Shown in pieces: positions 1 to 7,006 of a stretch of 18,408 nucleotides of DNA (the first letter of the stretch is position 1; each line of letters begins with the position of its first letter). A program made the position numbers and the translations under genes. The DNA is from JBBSTY01 sp038235385. GTDB taxonomy: Bacteria; Actinomycetota; Acidimicrobiia; Acidimicrobiales; Acidimicrobilacustridaceae. Location: assembly GCA_038235385.1 (NCBI GenBank), contig JBBSTY010000083.1:1-18408 (forward strand), written 5' to 3'. Under the pieces are notes generated by a model. The model saw only the letters and a program-made list of their open reading frames with translations. It did not search any database and was not told the origin of the DNA.

Positions 1-1052
1 ATCGTCTTGCCGGTGACCGTGATGCAGTCCCCGTGCAACAGGCCTGCGTCGAGCAGCATCTTGAGCACGACCGGGACGCCCCCGATGCGGTCGAGATCGC
101 TCATGTGGAACTTGCCGCCGGGCTTCATGTCGGCGAAGTGCGGCACGCGGCTCGCGACCTTGTTGAAGTCGTCGAGGGCGAGCTCGACGTGCGCCTCGGC
201 GGCGATGGCCAGCAGGTGCAGGACGGCGTTGGTGGATCCGCCCAGCGCCATGGTGACGGCGATGGCGTTCTCGAACGCCTCCTTGGTCATGATCTGGCGG
301 GGCCGGATGCCCAGCCGGAGCAGGTTGACGACCGCCACGCCGCTCTCGTACGCGATGTCGTCGCGTCGGCGGTCCGGGGCCGGTGCCGACGAGGATCCCG
401 GGAGCGCCATGCCGAGCGCCTCGGCCACCGAGGCCATGGTGTTGGCGGTGAACATCCCGGCGCACGAGCCCTCGCTCGGGCACGCGTTGTGCTCGATGGC
501 ACTGAGCTCGTCGTCGTCGATGGTGCCGGCGGCCCGCGCACCGACGGCCTCGAACACGCTGACGATGTCGAGCGCCTGCCCGTTGTGGTGGCCGGGCAGG
601 ATCGACCCGCCGTAGACGAACACCGACGGCACGTTGACCCGGGCCGACGCCATGAGCATGCCGGGGAGCGACTTGTCGCACCCGGCGAACGACACGAGCG
701 CATCGAGGCGCTCGGCGTGCATGACCGTCTCGACCGAATCGGCGATGACCTCGCGCGACACCAGCGAGGCACGCATGCCCTCGTGACCCATGGAGATCGC
801 GTCGCTCACCGCGATGGTGGTGAACTCGATCGGGAAGCCGCCGGCGGCCCGCACGCCCTGCTTCGAGCGCTTGGCGAGGCGGCCGAGCGGCATGTTGCAG
901 GGCGTCACCTCGTTCCACGACGAGCACACCCCCACCTGCGCCTTGTCCCAGTCGTCGTCGGTCATGCCGATGGCACGCAGCATGGCCCGGGCGGGCGCCC
1001 GCTCGAACCCGTCGGTGACCTCGAAGGAGCGCGGCTTCATGGGGTTGCTCAT
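1..1052 (-). CDS. ilvD: Dihydroxy-acid dehydratase, C-terminus cut by window edge
   Basis: This enzyme dehydrates 2,3-dihydroxy-3-methylbutanoate and its isoleucine-pathway homologue to the 2-keto acids, the third common step of valine and isoleucine synthesis in the cytoplasm. About 350 N-terminal residues are present of the usual 560 or so; the rest lies beyond position 1. The start region KPRSFEVTDGFERAPARAML is typical of the family. Candidate iron-sulfur ligands are C52 (TPCNMPLG), C125 (GCDKSLPGML, the family signature) and C197 (GACAGMFTANTM). The lysine after CD in that signature is the residue carbamylated for Mg binding in studied enzymes. I chose the ATG at 1052; a second Met four codons later is possible. 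A TAACGT hexamer lies 7 bases upstream and no Shine-Dalgarno is visible, so the message may be leaderless. The G6PD-family gene lies 43 bp upstream on the same strand. A sugar-acid dehydratase of the IlvD/Edd family is the alternative, but the motifs favour IlvD. Confidence 0.95.
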   Translation of the reverse strand, partial: MSNPMKPRSFEVTDGFERAPARAMLRAIGMTDDDWDKAQVGVCSSWNEVTPCNMPLGRLAKRSKQGVRAAGGFPIEFTTIAVSDAISMGHEGMRASLVSREVIADSVETVMHAERLDALVSFAGCDKSLPGMLMASARVNVPSVFVYGGSILPGHHNGQALDIVSVFEAVGARAAGTIDDDELSAIEHNACPSEGSCAGMFTANTMASVAEALGMALPGSSSAPAPDRRRDDIAYESGVAVVNLLRLGIRPRQIMTKEAFENAIAVTMALGGSTNAVLHLLAIAAEAHVELALDDFNKVASRVPHFADMKPGGKFHMSDLDRIGGVPVVLKMLLDAGLLHGDCITVTGKT

Positions 1053-1059
1053 GGCGGCC

Positions 1060-1065
1060 ACGTTA
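1060..1065 (-). promoter_or_regulatory. Candidate -10 hexamer TAACGT for ilvD
   Basis: TAACGT fits the actinobacterial TAnnnT -10 pattern and ends 7 bases before the ilvD ATG. Transcription would then start at or beside the A of the start codon, giving a leaderless message. There is no clear -35 and no Shine-Dalgarno in the 43-bp gap. Read-through from the upstream G6PD-family gene is also possible. Confidence 0.4.
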
Positions 1066-1095
1066 GGTCAGACACCACCTCGGGCCCCACCCGGA

Positions 1096-2490
1096 TCAGG
1101 TGGCGTCGACCACGTCGGGAACCTCCTGGCCGGCCATGCACCGATCGGCCAGGGCCGGGCCGTCCGAGCCGGCCGGGTAGTCGACCAGCGGGACACGTTC
1201 GTCGTCCCACGACGCGAGCACGGGCTCGATCGCTGCCCAGGCCGCCTCGGTCTCGTCGTCTCGCACCGACAGCACCGAACCTCCGCGGACGATGTCGCGA
1301 AGCAGGAGGGCGTACGGCGTGAGCGAACCCTCGCCCAGGAGGTGCGACACGTCCATCCGCTCGAACGAGAAGATCTCGTCCTTGCTCGCCATCTCCAGCG
1401 CCAGGGCGACGCCGTCGGGCCGGACGGTGAAACGCAGGAGGTTGGGCGCCAGGTCCTCGTCGGCGTCGAAGGTGACATCCTCGACCGCACGGAAGTGCAC
1501 CACGACGTCGTGGCGCTCCTCGGCGAGGGCCTTGCCGCTGCGCAGCACGAACGGCACCCCCCGCCACCTGGGGGTGTCGATCAGGAAGGTGATCTGGGCG
1601 AAGGTCTCGGTGCTCCGCTCGGGATCGACACCGTCCTCGTCGACGTAGGAGCACACGTGCTTCCCGTGGACCTCGCCCGCGGTGTAGCGGCCACGGATGG
1701 CACACGCCCGGGCCTGCTCGTCCGCCGGTCGTGTCGCCTGGAGGACCGCCGCCTTGGCATCGGCGAGGTCGTCGCTGGCGAGCGACCGGGGCGGCTCCAT
1801 GGCCACCAGGCTCAGCAGTTGGAGGAGGTGGTTCTGGATCATGTCGCGCGCCGCACCGGCGCCGTCGTAGTAGGTGGCCCGGCCGTCGAGGGCCTTGGTC
1901 TCGTCCCACACGATGTCGACCCGCTCGATGTGGTCCGCGCACCACGCCGGCTCGAAGATCCGGTTGGCGAACCGGAGGGCGGCGATGTTGTGGGCCGTCC
2001 GCATGCCGAGGAAGTGGTCGATGCGGAACACCGCATCCTCGGGGACGGTGCGGTGGAGCAGCTCGTTCAGCTCCCGGGCCGACGCCAGGCTCGTGCCGAA
2101 CGGCTTCTCGACGACGACCCGGCTCCCCTCGGGCAACCCCGCCTCGGCGAACGCCTCGATCGCCTCGACGAACGACGACGGAGGAAGCGCCAGGTACGCC
2201 ACCACCGGCTCGCCGTCGGAGACGAGCTCGCGGACGTCGTCCACCGACGCGACATCGCCGCGCACCCGACGGACACGATCGAGCAGGCCGTCGGGCAGAT
2301 CGACGCCGAGCTGGTCGAAGGTCGTGGCCACCTGGACGTGGAACTCCTCGGTGCTCTGGGGCGATCGGGCGACGACGTCGATCCGGAAGCCGTCGTCGAG
2401 CGTCCCCTCGGCGACGAGGGAGGCCACGGCAGGCAGGAGGTAGCGGCGGGTGAGGTCACCGGCACCGAACACGAGCAATCGGTGGATCAT
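1096..2490 (-). CDS. Glucose-6-phosphate dehydrogenase family protein, divergent
   Basis: A 464-residue NAD(P)-dependent sugar dehydrogenase of the Zwf family. Seen: a Rossmann start with GAGDLTRRYLLPA (residues 9-21), EKPFG (128-132, K129), RIDHFLG (156-162), DMIQNHLLQ (216-224, with the expected base H221), RWRGVPFVLRSGK (308-320) and YALLLRDIVRG (393-403). Classical enzymes read GxxGDL and RIDHYLGKE. Here the nucleotide loop is one residue short, and the lysine after DHxLG, which holds the substrate phosphate in the Leuconostoc enzyme, is M163. D158, H221 and K320 are kept. Dehydrogenation of a hexose derivative is likely, but glucose 6-phosphate as substrate is not assured. The ATG at 2490 is chosen because homology begins there. 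The frame stays open to an ATG at 2697, but the extra 69 residues match nothing in the family. No Shine-Dalgarno is seen at 2490; TACGGA lies 6 bases upstream as a weak -10. It lies upstream of ilvD on the same strand, 43 bp apart. Confidence 0.85.
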   Translation of the reverse strand: MIHRLLVFGAGDLTRRYLLPAVASLVAEGTLDDGFRIDVVARSPQSTEEFHVQVATTFDQLGVDLPDGLLDRVRRVRGDVASVDDVRELVSDGEPVVAYLALPPSSFVEAIEAFAEAGLPEGSRVVVEKPFGTSLASARELNELLHRTVPEDAVFRIDHFLGMRTAHNIAALRFANRIFEPAWCADHIERVDIVWDETKALDGRATYYDGAGAARDMIQNHLLQLLSLVAMEPPRSLASDDLADAKAAVLQATRPADEQARACAIRGRYTAGEVHGKHVCSYVDEDGVDPERSTETFAQITFLIDTPRWRGVPFVLRSGKALAEERHDVVVHFRAVEDVTFDADEDLAPNLLRFTVRPDGVALALEMASKDEIFSFERMDVSHLLGEGSLTPYALLLRDIVRGGSVLSVRDDETEAAWAAIEPVLASWDDERVPLVDYPAGSDGPALADRCMAGQEVPDVVDAT

Positions 2491-2726
2491 GGGAGGTCCG
2501 TACCCTTCGTCGGTCCCGGGATGCGCCCGCGAGGTTGCACCAGATCGACGACATCTGCGTCGCAATGCTGCGGACCTGCACGTAGGCAGGTCAGCGGCCG
2601 GCCTGGTCCGCAGCTCGCGCGCCTTGTCGGTGTCGAGCCCGTCCTGGCAGTCCTCCGGCGCGAGGTGGGTCTCGAAGATGGTGGTGAAGCGGTCCATTCG
2701 AGGACCGCCAGAATCCGCTTGCGTTT

Positions 2727-2732
2727 ATTGTA
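2727..2732 (-). promoter_or_regulatory. Candidate -10 hexamer TACAAT, leftward
   Basis: TACAAT on the minus strand matches the consensus TATAAT at five of six bases and lies inside the AT-rich patch. It would drive transcription toward the coding-like stretch at 2697 and the G6PD-family gene. No good -35 is seen, so the assignment is tentative. Confidence 0.3.
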
Positions 2733-2759
2733 TGATCATGTGGTAGCGTATTGATCATG
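2733..2759. promoter_or_regulatory. Candidate operator: two TGATCATG copies in a divergent promoter
   Basis: The octamer TGATCATG occurs at 2733-2740 and again at 2752-2759, each containing the palindrome TGATCA, with a 19-bp spacing (about two helical turns). The pair brackets the rightward -10 candidate TAGCGT and adjoins the leftward TACAAT. Two symmetric sites on one helix face in an AT-rich gap between divergent genes is the usual layout of an operator for a dimeric repressor. The regulator is unknown. Confidence 0.4.
2744..2749 (+). promoter_or_regulatory. Candidate -10 hexamer TAGCGT, rightward
   Basis: TAGCGT fits TAnnnT and ends 7 bases before the ATG at 2757, the same spacing as other putative leaderless starts in this window. 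It lies between the two TGATCATG copies. It would drive the mini-ORF at 2757 and the epimerase behind it. A TTGCGT at 2719-2724 could be a -35, but its 19-base spacing is long. Confidence 0.35.
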
Positions 2760-2822
2760 AGCGAACAACCCCGCGACGTCGACCCAGCGGTCGCGGCGAC
2801 GTCCAGCGAGGAGTCGAGATGA
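2757..2822 (+). CDS. Possible 21-residue leader peptide or remnant of a lost gene
   Basis: A 21-codon ORF beginning MSEQPRDVDPAVAATSS, starting 7 bases after a TAGCGT hexamer inside the palindromic control region. Its TGA overlaps an ATG (ATGA at 2819-2822) that opens a second tiny frame of 13 codons, which runs into the epimerase start. The sequence is too short to assign. The operator-like surroundings suggest it may be the N-terminal stub of a deleted autoregulated repressor, for example of the MarR type, or a leader peptide. Both readings are inference. Confidence 0.3.
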   Translation: MSEQPRDVDPAVAATSSEESR

Positions 2823-2844
2823 CCGAGGAGCCTGGAGGCTTGCC

Positions 2845-3810
2845 ATGGCACGCGTCGTGATCCCCGGCGGCACCGGCTACCTCGGGCGTGCGCTTGCCCG
2901 ACGTCTCGGCGAGCGGGGCGACGACGTTGTCATACTCACCCGCGGCGCGAGCCGGGCGGTCGAGGGAGGGCGGGCCGTGAACTGGGACGCGAACACGCTC
3001 GGCGACTGGGTCGAGGAGATCGAAGGCGCGGATGCGATCGTCCACCTCAACGGCCGCCGCGTTGACACGCGGGCGACGCGGCGCAACATCGACGAGCTCA
3101 TCTCCTCGAGGGTCGAGCCGGTGCGGGTCGTCGGTGAAGCCGTGCAGGCGTGCAGCTCGCCGCCGCCGGTGTGGGTGCAGTCGTCATCATTGGCGATCTT
3201 CGGCGAGGGTGGCGACGCGGTCATCGACGAAGCGACCACGCCGACCGGCATCGGCCCCCGGGAGATGGTCACGGTCTGCCTCGCCTGGGAGGGGGCCTTC
3301 CACCAAGCGTCGGCCGGGGTCGATCGATCGGTGCTCCTGCGCATCGGCATCGGCCTGGGCGGCGACGGCGACCCCGCCACCGCCAAGCTCGCCCAGATCG
3401 TCCGCATGGGGCTGGGTGGCAAGGTCGGGTCCGGGCGCCAGTGGGTGTCCTGGGTCGGGTTGGAGGATCTTCTCGACGCCATGGTTCGCGCCGTCGACGA
3501 TCCGACGATGCGCGGCCTCTACCACGTCACCTCGCCGAACCCCGTGACCAACGCCGAGATGATGTCGACCTATCGCCGGCTGCTCGGCCGACGGGTCGGG
3601 CTCGCGACTCCAGCCTTCGTTGCCAAGCTCGGAGCGCCGCTCCTCGGAAGCAGCGCGAGCCTCGCGCTCACCGGTCGGCGATGCGTCCCGACGCGCCTGC
3701 TCGCCGAGGGGTTCGATTTCCGTCAACCCGACTTCGAGTCGACGGCGCGGCTGGCGCTGCAGAAGGTAGGACGTTCTGGCCGAACCCCACGAGCGGGTCG
3801 GTCGTCGTGA
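2845..3810 (+). CDS. TIGR01777-family NAD(P)-dependent epimerase (SDR, DUF1731 end)
   Basis: A 321-residue extended short-chain dehydrogenase/reductase of the YfcH/SDR39U1 group, whose natural substrate is generally unknown. The N-terminus carries the nucleotide motif GGTGYLG (residues 8-14). VHLNG (66-70) follows the third strand. GRQWVSWVGLEDLL (197-210) matches the family's GRQxxSWIHxxDL, with VG in place of the usual IH. The C-terminus PTRLLAEGFDFRQPDF (282-297) is the DUF1731 signature. Where most members read YYG after the central strand this one reads AIFGEGGD (117-124), so the usual tyrosine is a phenylalanine. The ATG at 2845 is supported by GGAGG at 2834-2838, six bases upstream. 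The last 15 or so residues are basic and not typical of the family. It stands alone between the divergent control region and a gene-poor gap. A soluble cytoplasmic location is likely. Confidence 0.88.
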   Translation: MARVVIPGGTGYLGRALARRLGERGDDVVILTRGASRAVEGGRAVNWDANTLGDWVEEIEGADAIVHLNGRRVDTRATRRNIDELISSRVEPVRVVGEAVQACSSPPPVWVQSSSLAIFGEGGDAVIDEATTPTGIGPREMVTVCLAWEGAFHQASAGVDRSVLLRIGIGLGGDGDPATAKLAQIVRMGLGGKVGSGRQWVSWVGLEDLLDAMVRAVDDPTMRGLYHVTSPNPVTNAEMMSTYRRLLGRRVGLATPAFVAKLGAPLLGSSASLALTGRRCVPTRLLAEGFDFRQPDFESTARLALQKVGRSGRTPRAGRSS

Positions 3811-3951
3811 GCTCGGGACGACACGACCCATGTCCATCGGCGTCCACGTGGTTGCGTCGAGAACCGAACGGGGCAGCGCGTCGTACGCACCGGTGATCCC
3901 GACCTCGAGCCGCTCGCCGAAGGCCACCCCGATGTCGTGATCCAGCCACAG
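3811..3951 (-). pseudogene. Possible remnant of a reverse-strand gene C-terminus
   Basis: On the minus strand this gap reads a coding-like stretch of about 45 residues with mostly G/C third positions, including DHDIGVAFGERLEVG followed by ITGAYDALP. No intact upstream gene body is present, and the frame runs on antisense into the epimerase. The GxRLEVGxxGAY pattern loosely resembles the C-terminal end of fold-III PLP-dependent decarboxylases (ornithine/lysine type), but the catalytic cysteine region is absent and the match is weak. It may be a decayed gene tail or chance. Confidence 0.22.
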
Positions 3952-3981
3952 CCGTCGCGCACGGCTCGGCCGTCGCGCACG
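3951..3981 (+). repeat. Short direct repeat, 13 bp twice
   Basis: GCCGTCGCGCACG occurs at 3951-3963 and 3969-3981, separated by GCTCG, giving an 18-bp period. It lies in the gap upstream of the ABC operon. The role is unknown and a slippage duplication is the simplest explanation. Confidence 0.6.
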
Positions 3982-4052
3982 CAGCACCGATTCGAGCGTC
4001 GATCACGACGGGTGGGCGCCGTCGGACGCACCCGGGGCCACCGAGGGCTGTC

Positions 4053-4058
4053 TACGAT
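4053..4058 (+). promoter_or_regulatory. Candidate -10 hexamer TACGAT for the ABC/MATE operon
   Basis: TACGAT fits TAnnnT and recurs upstream of gatC and of the 90-residue protein in this window. Transcription from about 4065 would give a leader of roughly 30 bases carrying AGAGAGG before the GTG at 4096. The hexamer overlaps an in-frame ATG at 4057, which argues against that ATG being the start. No clear -35 is seen. Confidence 0.4.
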
Positions 4059-4095
4059 GAACCGGCCCCGCACCGCGAGCACGAGAGAGGACCCC

Positions 4096-5115
4096 GTGGA
4101 CCAGCACGTGCCCACCGCCGCGGCGGCCTCCACGGCGACGCTCCCGGACCTCTCGGGCATCCTGGGCGACGCCGAGCCGGTGATCCGTGCCATCGACATC
4201 GTCAAGCGGTGGGGCACCACCACCGCCCTCGACGGCGCGACCTTCGACGTGCTCCCGGGCATCACCGGTCTCCTGGGACCGAACGGCGCGGGCAAGACCA
4301 CCCTGCTCGGCATGATCCTCGGGTTGCACCGCCCCACGTCGGGCAGCTTCGAGGTCCTCGGCCTCGATCCCACCCTGGCCGGACCCGCCATCCGAGCGAA
4401 GGTCGGCTACTCGCCCGAGCTGCACACCCTCCCCGACGACATGCGTGCCCACGACCTCGTTCGCCACATCGCCGAGATCCACGGCCTGCCCCGCCGGGAG
4501 GCCACCGCTCGGGCGAGCGACGTGCTCTGGCAGGTCGGTCTCGGCGAGGAGCGCTTCCGTCCCATCGGCACCATGTCCACCGGCCAACGCCAGCGGGTGA
4601 AGCTCGCGCAGGCGATCGCTCACGACCCGGCACTCGTGCTGCTCGACGAACCCACCGACGGCCTCGACCCCGTGCAGCGCGACGACATGCTGGCGCTGAT
4701 CCGACGGATCGGCACCGAGTTCGGCATCAGCGTGCTGCTGTCGTCGCACCTGCTCGAGGAGGTGGAGCGGATCTGCGACTTCGCGGTGATCGTGGGCGAC
4801 CGCCGCATCGTGGCCGACGGTCGCCTCCGCGACCTCACCCGCCGGACCGAGGGGGTCGTCGTCGAGGTGGCCGACGGCCAGCCCGAGCTCATCCTGGCGC
4901 TGCGAGCGCAGGGCGCGAGCATCGAGCTCGACGGTCAGCGCATCGTCGTCCGGGCACCTCCCTCGGCGCCCGAGGACCGCCCGCGCGGCGAGGACGACGA
5001 CGACCTGCTCGCCGACCTGATCCGCGACGCGCTGGTGGAGAGCGGTGCCGGGCTGCGGCGCATGGCACCGGTGCGGGTCACCCTCGAAGAGGTGTACATG
5101 GAGGCCGGCTCGTGA
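4096..5115 (+). CDS. ABC transporter ATP-binding protein (first of two)
   Basis: A 339-residue ATPase that would power the ABC-2 permease encoded next. Seen: Walker A GPNGAGKTT (61-69), a Q-loop region reading VGYSPE, signature MSTGQRQRVKLAQ, Walker B LVLLDEPTDGLDP and H-loop SSHLLEEVE. This is the arrangement of CcmA/DrrA-type exporter ATPases. After the ATPase core comes a C-terminal extension of roughly 85 residues with an acidic run (RGEDDDDLLADLI). The GTG at 4096 is preferred because AGAGAGG precedes it by five bases and homology begins soon after. An ATG at 4057 in the same frame would add 13 residues. The stop overlaps the next start (GTGA at 5112-5115), implying translational coupling. 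First gene of a five-gene operon. The substrate cannot be read from the sequence. Confidence 0.92.
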   Translation: MDQHVPTAAAASTATLPDLSGILGDAEPVIRAIDIVKRWGTTTALDGATFDVLPGITGLLGPNGAGKTTLLGMILGLHRPTSGSFEVLGLDPTLAGPAIRAKVGYSPELHTLPDDMRAHDLVRHIAEIHGLPRREATARASDVLWQVGLGEERFRPIGTMSTGQRQRVKLAQAIAHDPALVLLDEPTDGLDPVQRDDMLALIRRIGTEFGISVLLSSHLLEEVERICDFAVIVGDRRIVADGRLRDLTRRTEGVVVEVADGQPELILALRAQGASIELDGQRIVVRAPPSAPEDRPRGEDDDDLLADLIRDALVESGAGLRRMAPVRVTLEEVYMEAGS

Positions 5116-6050
5116 ACCCCCACGACCCCATCGCGGTGGGCTCCGCCGCCCGGTCGTCGGGCGAGGCGCGCATCCTCGATCGCGGCTACCGCCGATACGA
5201 CGGGCCCCAGCGCGGCGCCCGCGGGGCGGTGCGCACGCTGGCCATCCAGACCGCACAGCGAGCCCTCGGACTGCGACGGTCGTTCTGGTCGAAGGTCTTC
5301 CCCCTGTTGGCGGTGTTCATCGCCTACGTCCCGGCCATCGTCTTCGTCGGCGTCACCGTCCTCGTCAACGACCTCCCGAACGGTCAACGCCTGCTCGACG
5401 ATGCCGAGCTGCTGCCGCCGTTCGGCGCGTACTACGGCTTCATCTGGGCAGCGATCCTCGTCTTCGTCGCCTTCGTGGCCCCCGAGGTGCTCTGCACCGA
5501 TCGGCGCAACGGCATGCTCGGGCTCTACCTCGCCTCACCCCTGAACCGCAACACCTACCTGTTGGCCAAGGCGCTGTCGGTCACCGGGATCCTCGCGCTC
5601 GTCACCGTCGGCCCACCGGCGCTGTACCTGGTCGGGCTCACCCTCAACGACCGTGGTCCGGACGGCTTCGCCGGGTTCCTCGGGATCCTCTTCAAGGTGC
5701 TGATCGCAGGCATCGCGGTGGCGGCGCTCCAGGTGGCGCTGTCGTTTGCGGTGGCGGCCACCACCACCCGTCGCGCCGCGGCGTCCGCCTCGATCATCTT
5801 GATCCTCCTCGCCAGCGCCACCTTGTCGAACACGCTCGTCCAGGGCGCCGGCCTCGACAGCAACCTGCTGGTGTTCGACCTCCTCTTCCTGCCCTTCGAG
5901 CTCGTCTTCCGCATCTTCGGTGAGGGACACGTCGATCGGATGTGGCGCCAGGTGCCGACCTCGACGGTCGTCGGCGCGTACCTCGTCTGGACGTTCGGCT
6001 TCGCGTTCTTCGTGTGGTTCCGCTACCGCCGCCTGCAGGTCACCCGATGA
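5112..6050 (+). CDS. ABC-2 type transporter permease (first of two)
   Basis: A 312-residue integral membrane protein and the likely partner of the preceding ATPase. About 55 hydrophilic N-terminal residues (RILDRGYRRYDGPQRG) precede the first hydrophobic segment (PLLAVFIAYVPAIVFVG). Further segments include GFIWAAILVFVAFVAPEVL, ILALVTVGPPALYLVGL, VLIAGIAVAALQVAL, ASASIILILLASATL and a last one near the C-terminus (GAYLVWTFGFAFFVWF), so roughly six helices as in ABC-2 permeases. The motif CTDRRNGMLGLYLASPLNR after the second helix is the usual cytoplasmic loop of this class. The GTG start overlaps the ATPase stop, with GGAGG seven bases upstream. The TGA overlaps the next ATG (ATGA at 6047-6050). 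Confidence 0.88.
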   Translation: MNPHDPIAVGSAARSSGEARILDRGYRRYDGPQRGARGAVRTLAIQTAQRALGLRRSFWSKVFPLLAVFIAYVPAIVFVGVTVLVNDLPNGQRLLDDAELLPPFGAYYGFIWAAILVFVAFVAPEVLCTDRRNGMLGLYLASPLNRNTYLLAKALSVTGILALVTVGPPALYLVGLTLNDRGPDGFAGFLGILFKVLIAGIAVAALQVALSFAVAATTTRRAAASASIILILLASATLSNTLVQGAGLDSNLLVFDLLFLPFELVFRIFGEGHVDRMWRQVPTSTVVGAYLVWTFGFAFFVWFRYRRLQVTR

Positions 6051-7003
6051 CACGGCATGGCGAGGCATCGGTCCCGGACCCGAGCACCGACGCGGTGATC
6101 GAGGTCGAGGGTGTCAGCAAGTGGTTCAAGGACGTCGTCGCCGTCTCCGACATCACCTGTTCGATCGGCTGGGGCGTGACCGCGCTCCTCGGACCCAACG
6201 GCGCCGGGAAGTCGACGCTGTTCCGCCTGCTGTGCGGGCTCACCACCCCGTCGCACGGCACGGTCCGCGTGCTCGGTGGTGATGTCCGGCGCGACGCCGC
6301 CCTGACCAGACACATCGGACTCGTCCCCCAGCAGGAGACGCTCTTCGAACCCCTGTCGGCGTTCGAGTTCGTCCGCCTCGCCGGGATCCTCCACCGCGTC
6401 GCCGATCCCGGCGCGTCCGCTCGGTGGGCACTCGGCGTGGTCGAGCTCGATCCCGACGATCCCCGGCCGCTCACGACCTACTCCAAGGGCATGCGCCAAC
6501 GGGTGAAGGTGGCCCAGGCCCTGGTGCACGACCCGGAGGTGCTGTTCCTCGACGAACCCCTCACCGGACTCGACCCCCGCCAGCGGCTCCACATGATCGA
6601 CACCATCCAGCGGCTGGGCAACGCCGGCAAGTGCGTGGTCGTGTCGAGCCACGTGCTCGAGGAGGTCGAGCGGTTCAGCGCCCGGGTCCTCGTGATCGTC
6701 AAGGGGCGCCTCGCCGCCGAAGGCGACTACCACGCCATCCGAGATCTCATGGACGATCGCCCGCACCGCATCAGCGTGCGCACCGACGACGCCCGGGGCG
6801 TGGCCACCGGTCTCATGGCGCATTCCTCGGCGATCGGCGTCGAGGTGATCGACCCGACCTCGGTGCTGGTCGAGACCACCGATGTCCACCGGTTCCGCCA
6901 CACGATCGCCGCCGTGGCCCGCCAGTGCGATGCCCGGCTCTTCGAGGTCAACCCGCTCGACGACGACCTCGAGAGCGTCTTCCGCTACCTGGTGGGGGGC
7001 TGA
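6047..7003 (+). CDS. ABC transporter ATP-binding protein (second of two)
   Basis: A 318-residue ATPase paralogous to the first. Walker A GPNGAGKST (49-57), Q-loop Q95 (VPQQE), signature YSKGMRQRVKVAQ (145-157), Walker B LFLDEPLTGLDP (166-177, E170) and H-loop H202 (SSHVLEEVE) are all intact, so it should hydrolyse ATP. The YSKGM form of the signature is common in ABC-2 export ATPases. The C-terminal part, about residues 235-318, is a small domain ending in DDDLESVFRYLVGG, typical of this class. The ATG at 6047 overlaps the preceding stop; an open frame further upstream lies inside the permease and is a shadow. Three bases separate its stop from the next GTG. It may pair with the permease that follows or form a four-gene complex. 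Confidence 0.92.
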   Translation: MTRHGEASVPDPSTDAVIEVEGVSKWFKDVVAVSDITCSIGWGVTALLGPNGAGKSTLFRLLCGLTTPSHGTVRVLGGDVRRDAALTRHIGLVPQQETLFEPLSAFEFVRLAGILHRVADPGASARWALGVVELDPDDPRPLTTYSKGMRQRVKVAQALVHDPEVLFLDEPLTGLDPRQRLHMIDTIQRLGNAGKCVVVSSHVLEEVERFSARVLVIVKGRLAAEGDYHAIRDLMDDRPHRISVRTDDARGVATGLMAHSSAIGVEVIDPTSVLVETTDVHRFRHTIAAVARQCDARLFEVNPLDDDLESVFRYLVGG

Positions 7004-7006
7004 CCG

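Larger units (their letters stand above)
2491..2756. other. Intergenic region with coding-like in-frame extension
   Basis: This gap separates the divergent G6PD-family gene and epimerase. On the minus strand the frame of the dehydrogenase continues without a stop to an ATG at 2697. The first 36 or so codons from 2697 down to about 2590 (beginning MDRFTTIFETHLAPEDC) have G or C in nearly every third position, like a real gene. The part from about 2590 to 2491 loses this bias and looks non-coding. It could be a short unknown gene, a remnant, or a true but unusual N-terminus. The right end, 2719-2756, is strikingly AT-rich for this genome and holds the promoter and operator candidates listed separately. 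Confidence 0.5.

Noticed and set aside
33..1322. Long plus-strand frame opposite ilvD and the G6PD-family gene
   Set aside because: It is antisense to genes with clear motifs, its composition is His/Arg/Asp-rich, and it arises because high-GC third positions remove stop codons.
2491..2697. Start of the G6PD-family gene at ATG 2697
   Set aside because: The added 69 residues match nothing in the family and half of them lack coding bias. The stretch is kept as a finding rather than as part of the gene.
790..2754. 654-codon plus-strand frame
   Set aside because: It lies wholly opposite the ilvD start and the G6PD-family gene and has no recognisable domain; it is a GC shadow.
4057..4095. ATG at 4057 as start of the first ABC ATPase
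   Set aside because: It overlaps a likely -10 hexamer. The GTG at 4096 has an AGAGAGG ribosome site and still precedes the conserved region. The ATG cannot be fully excluded.
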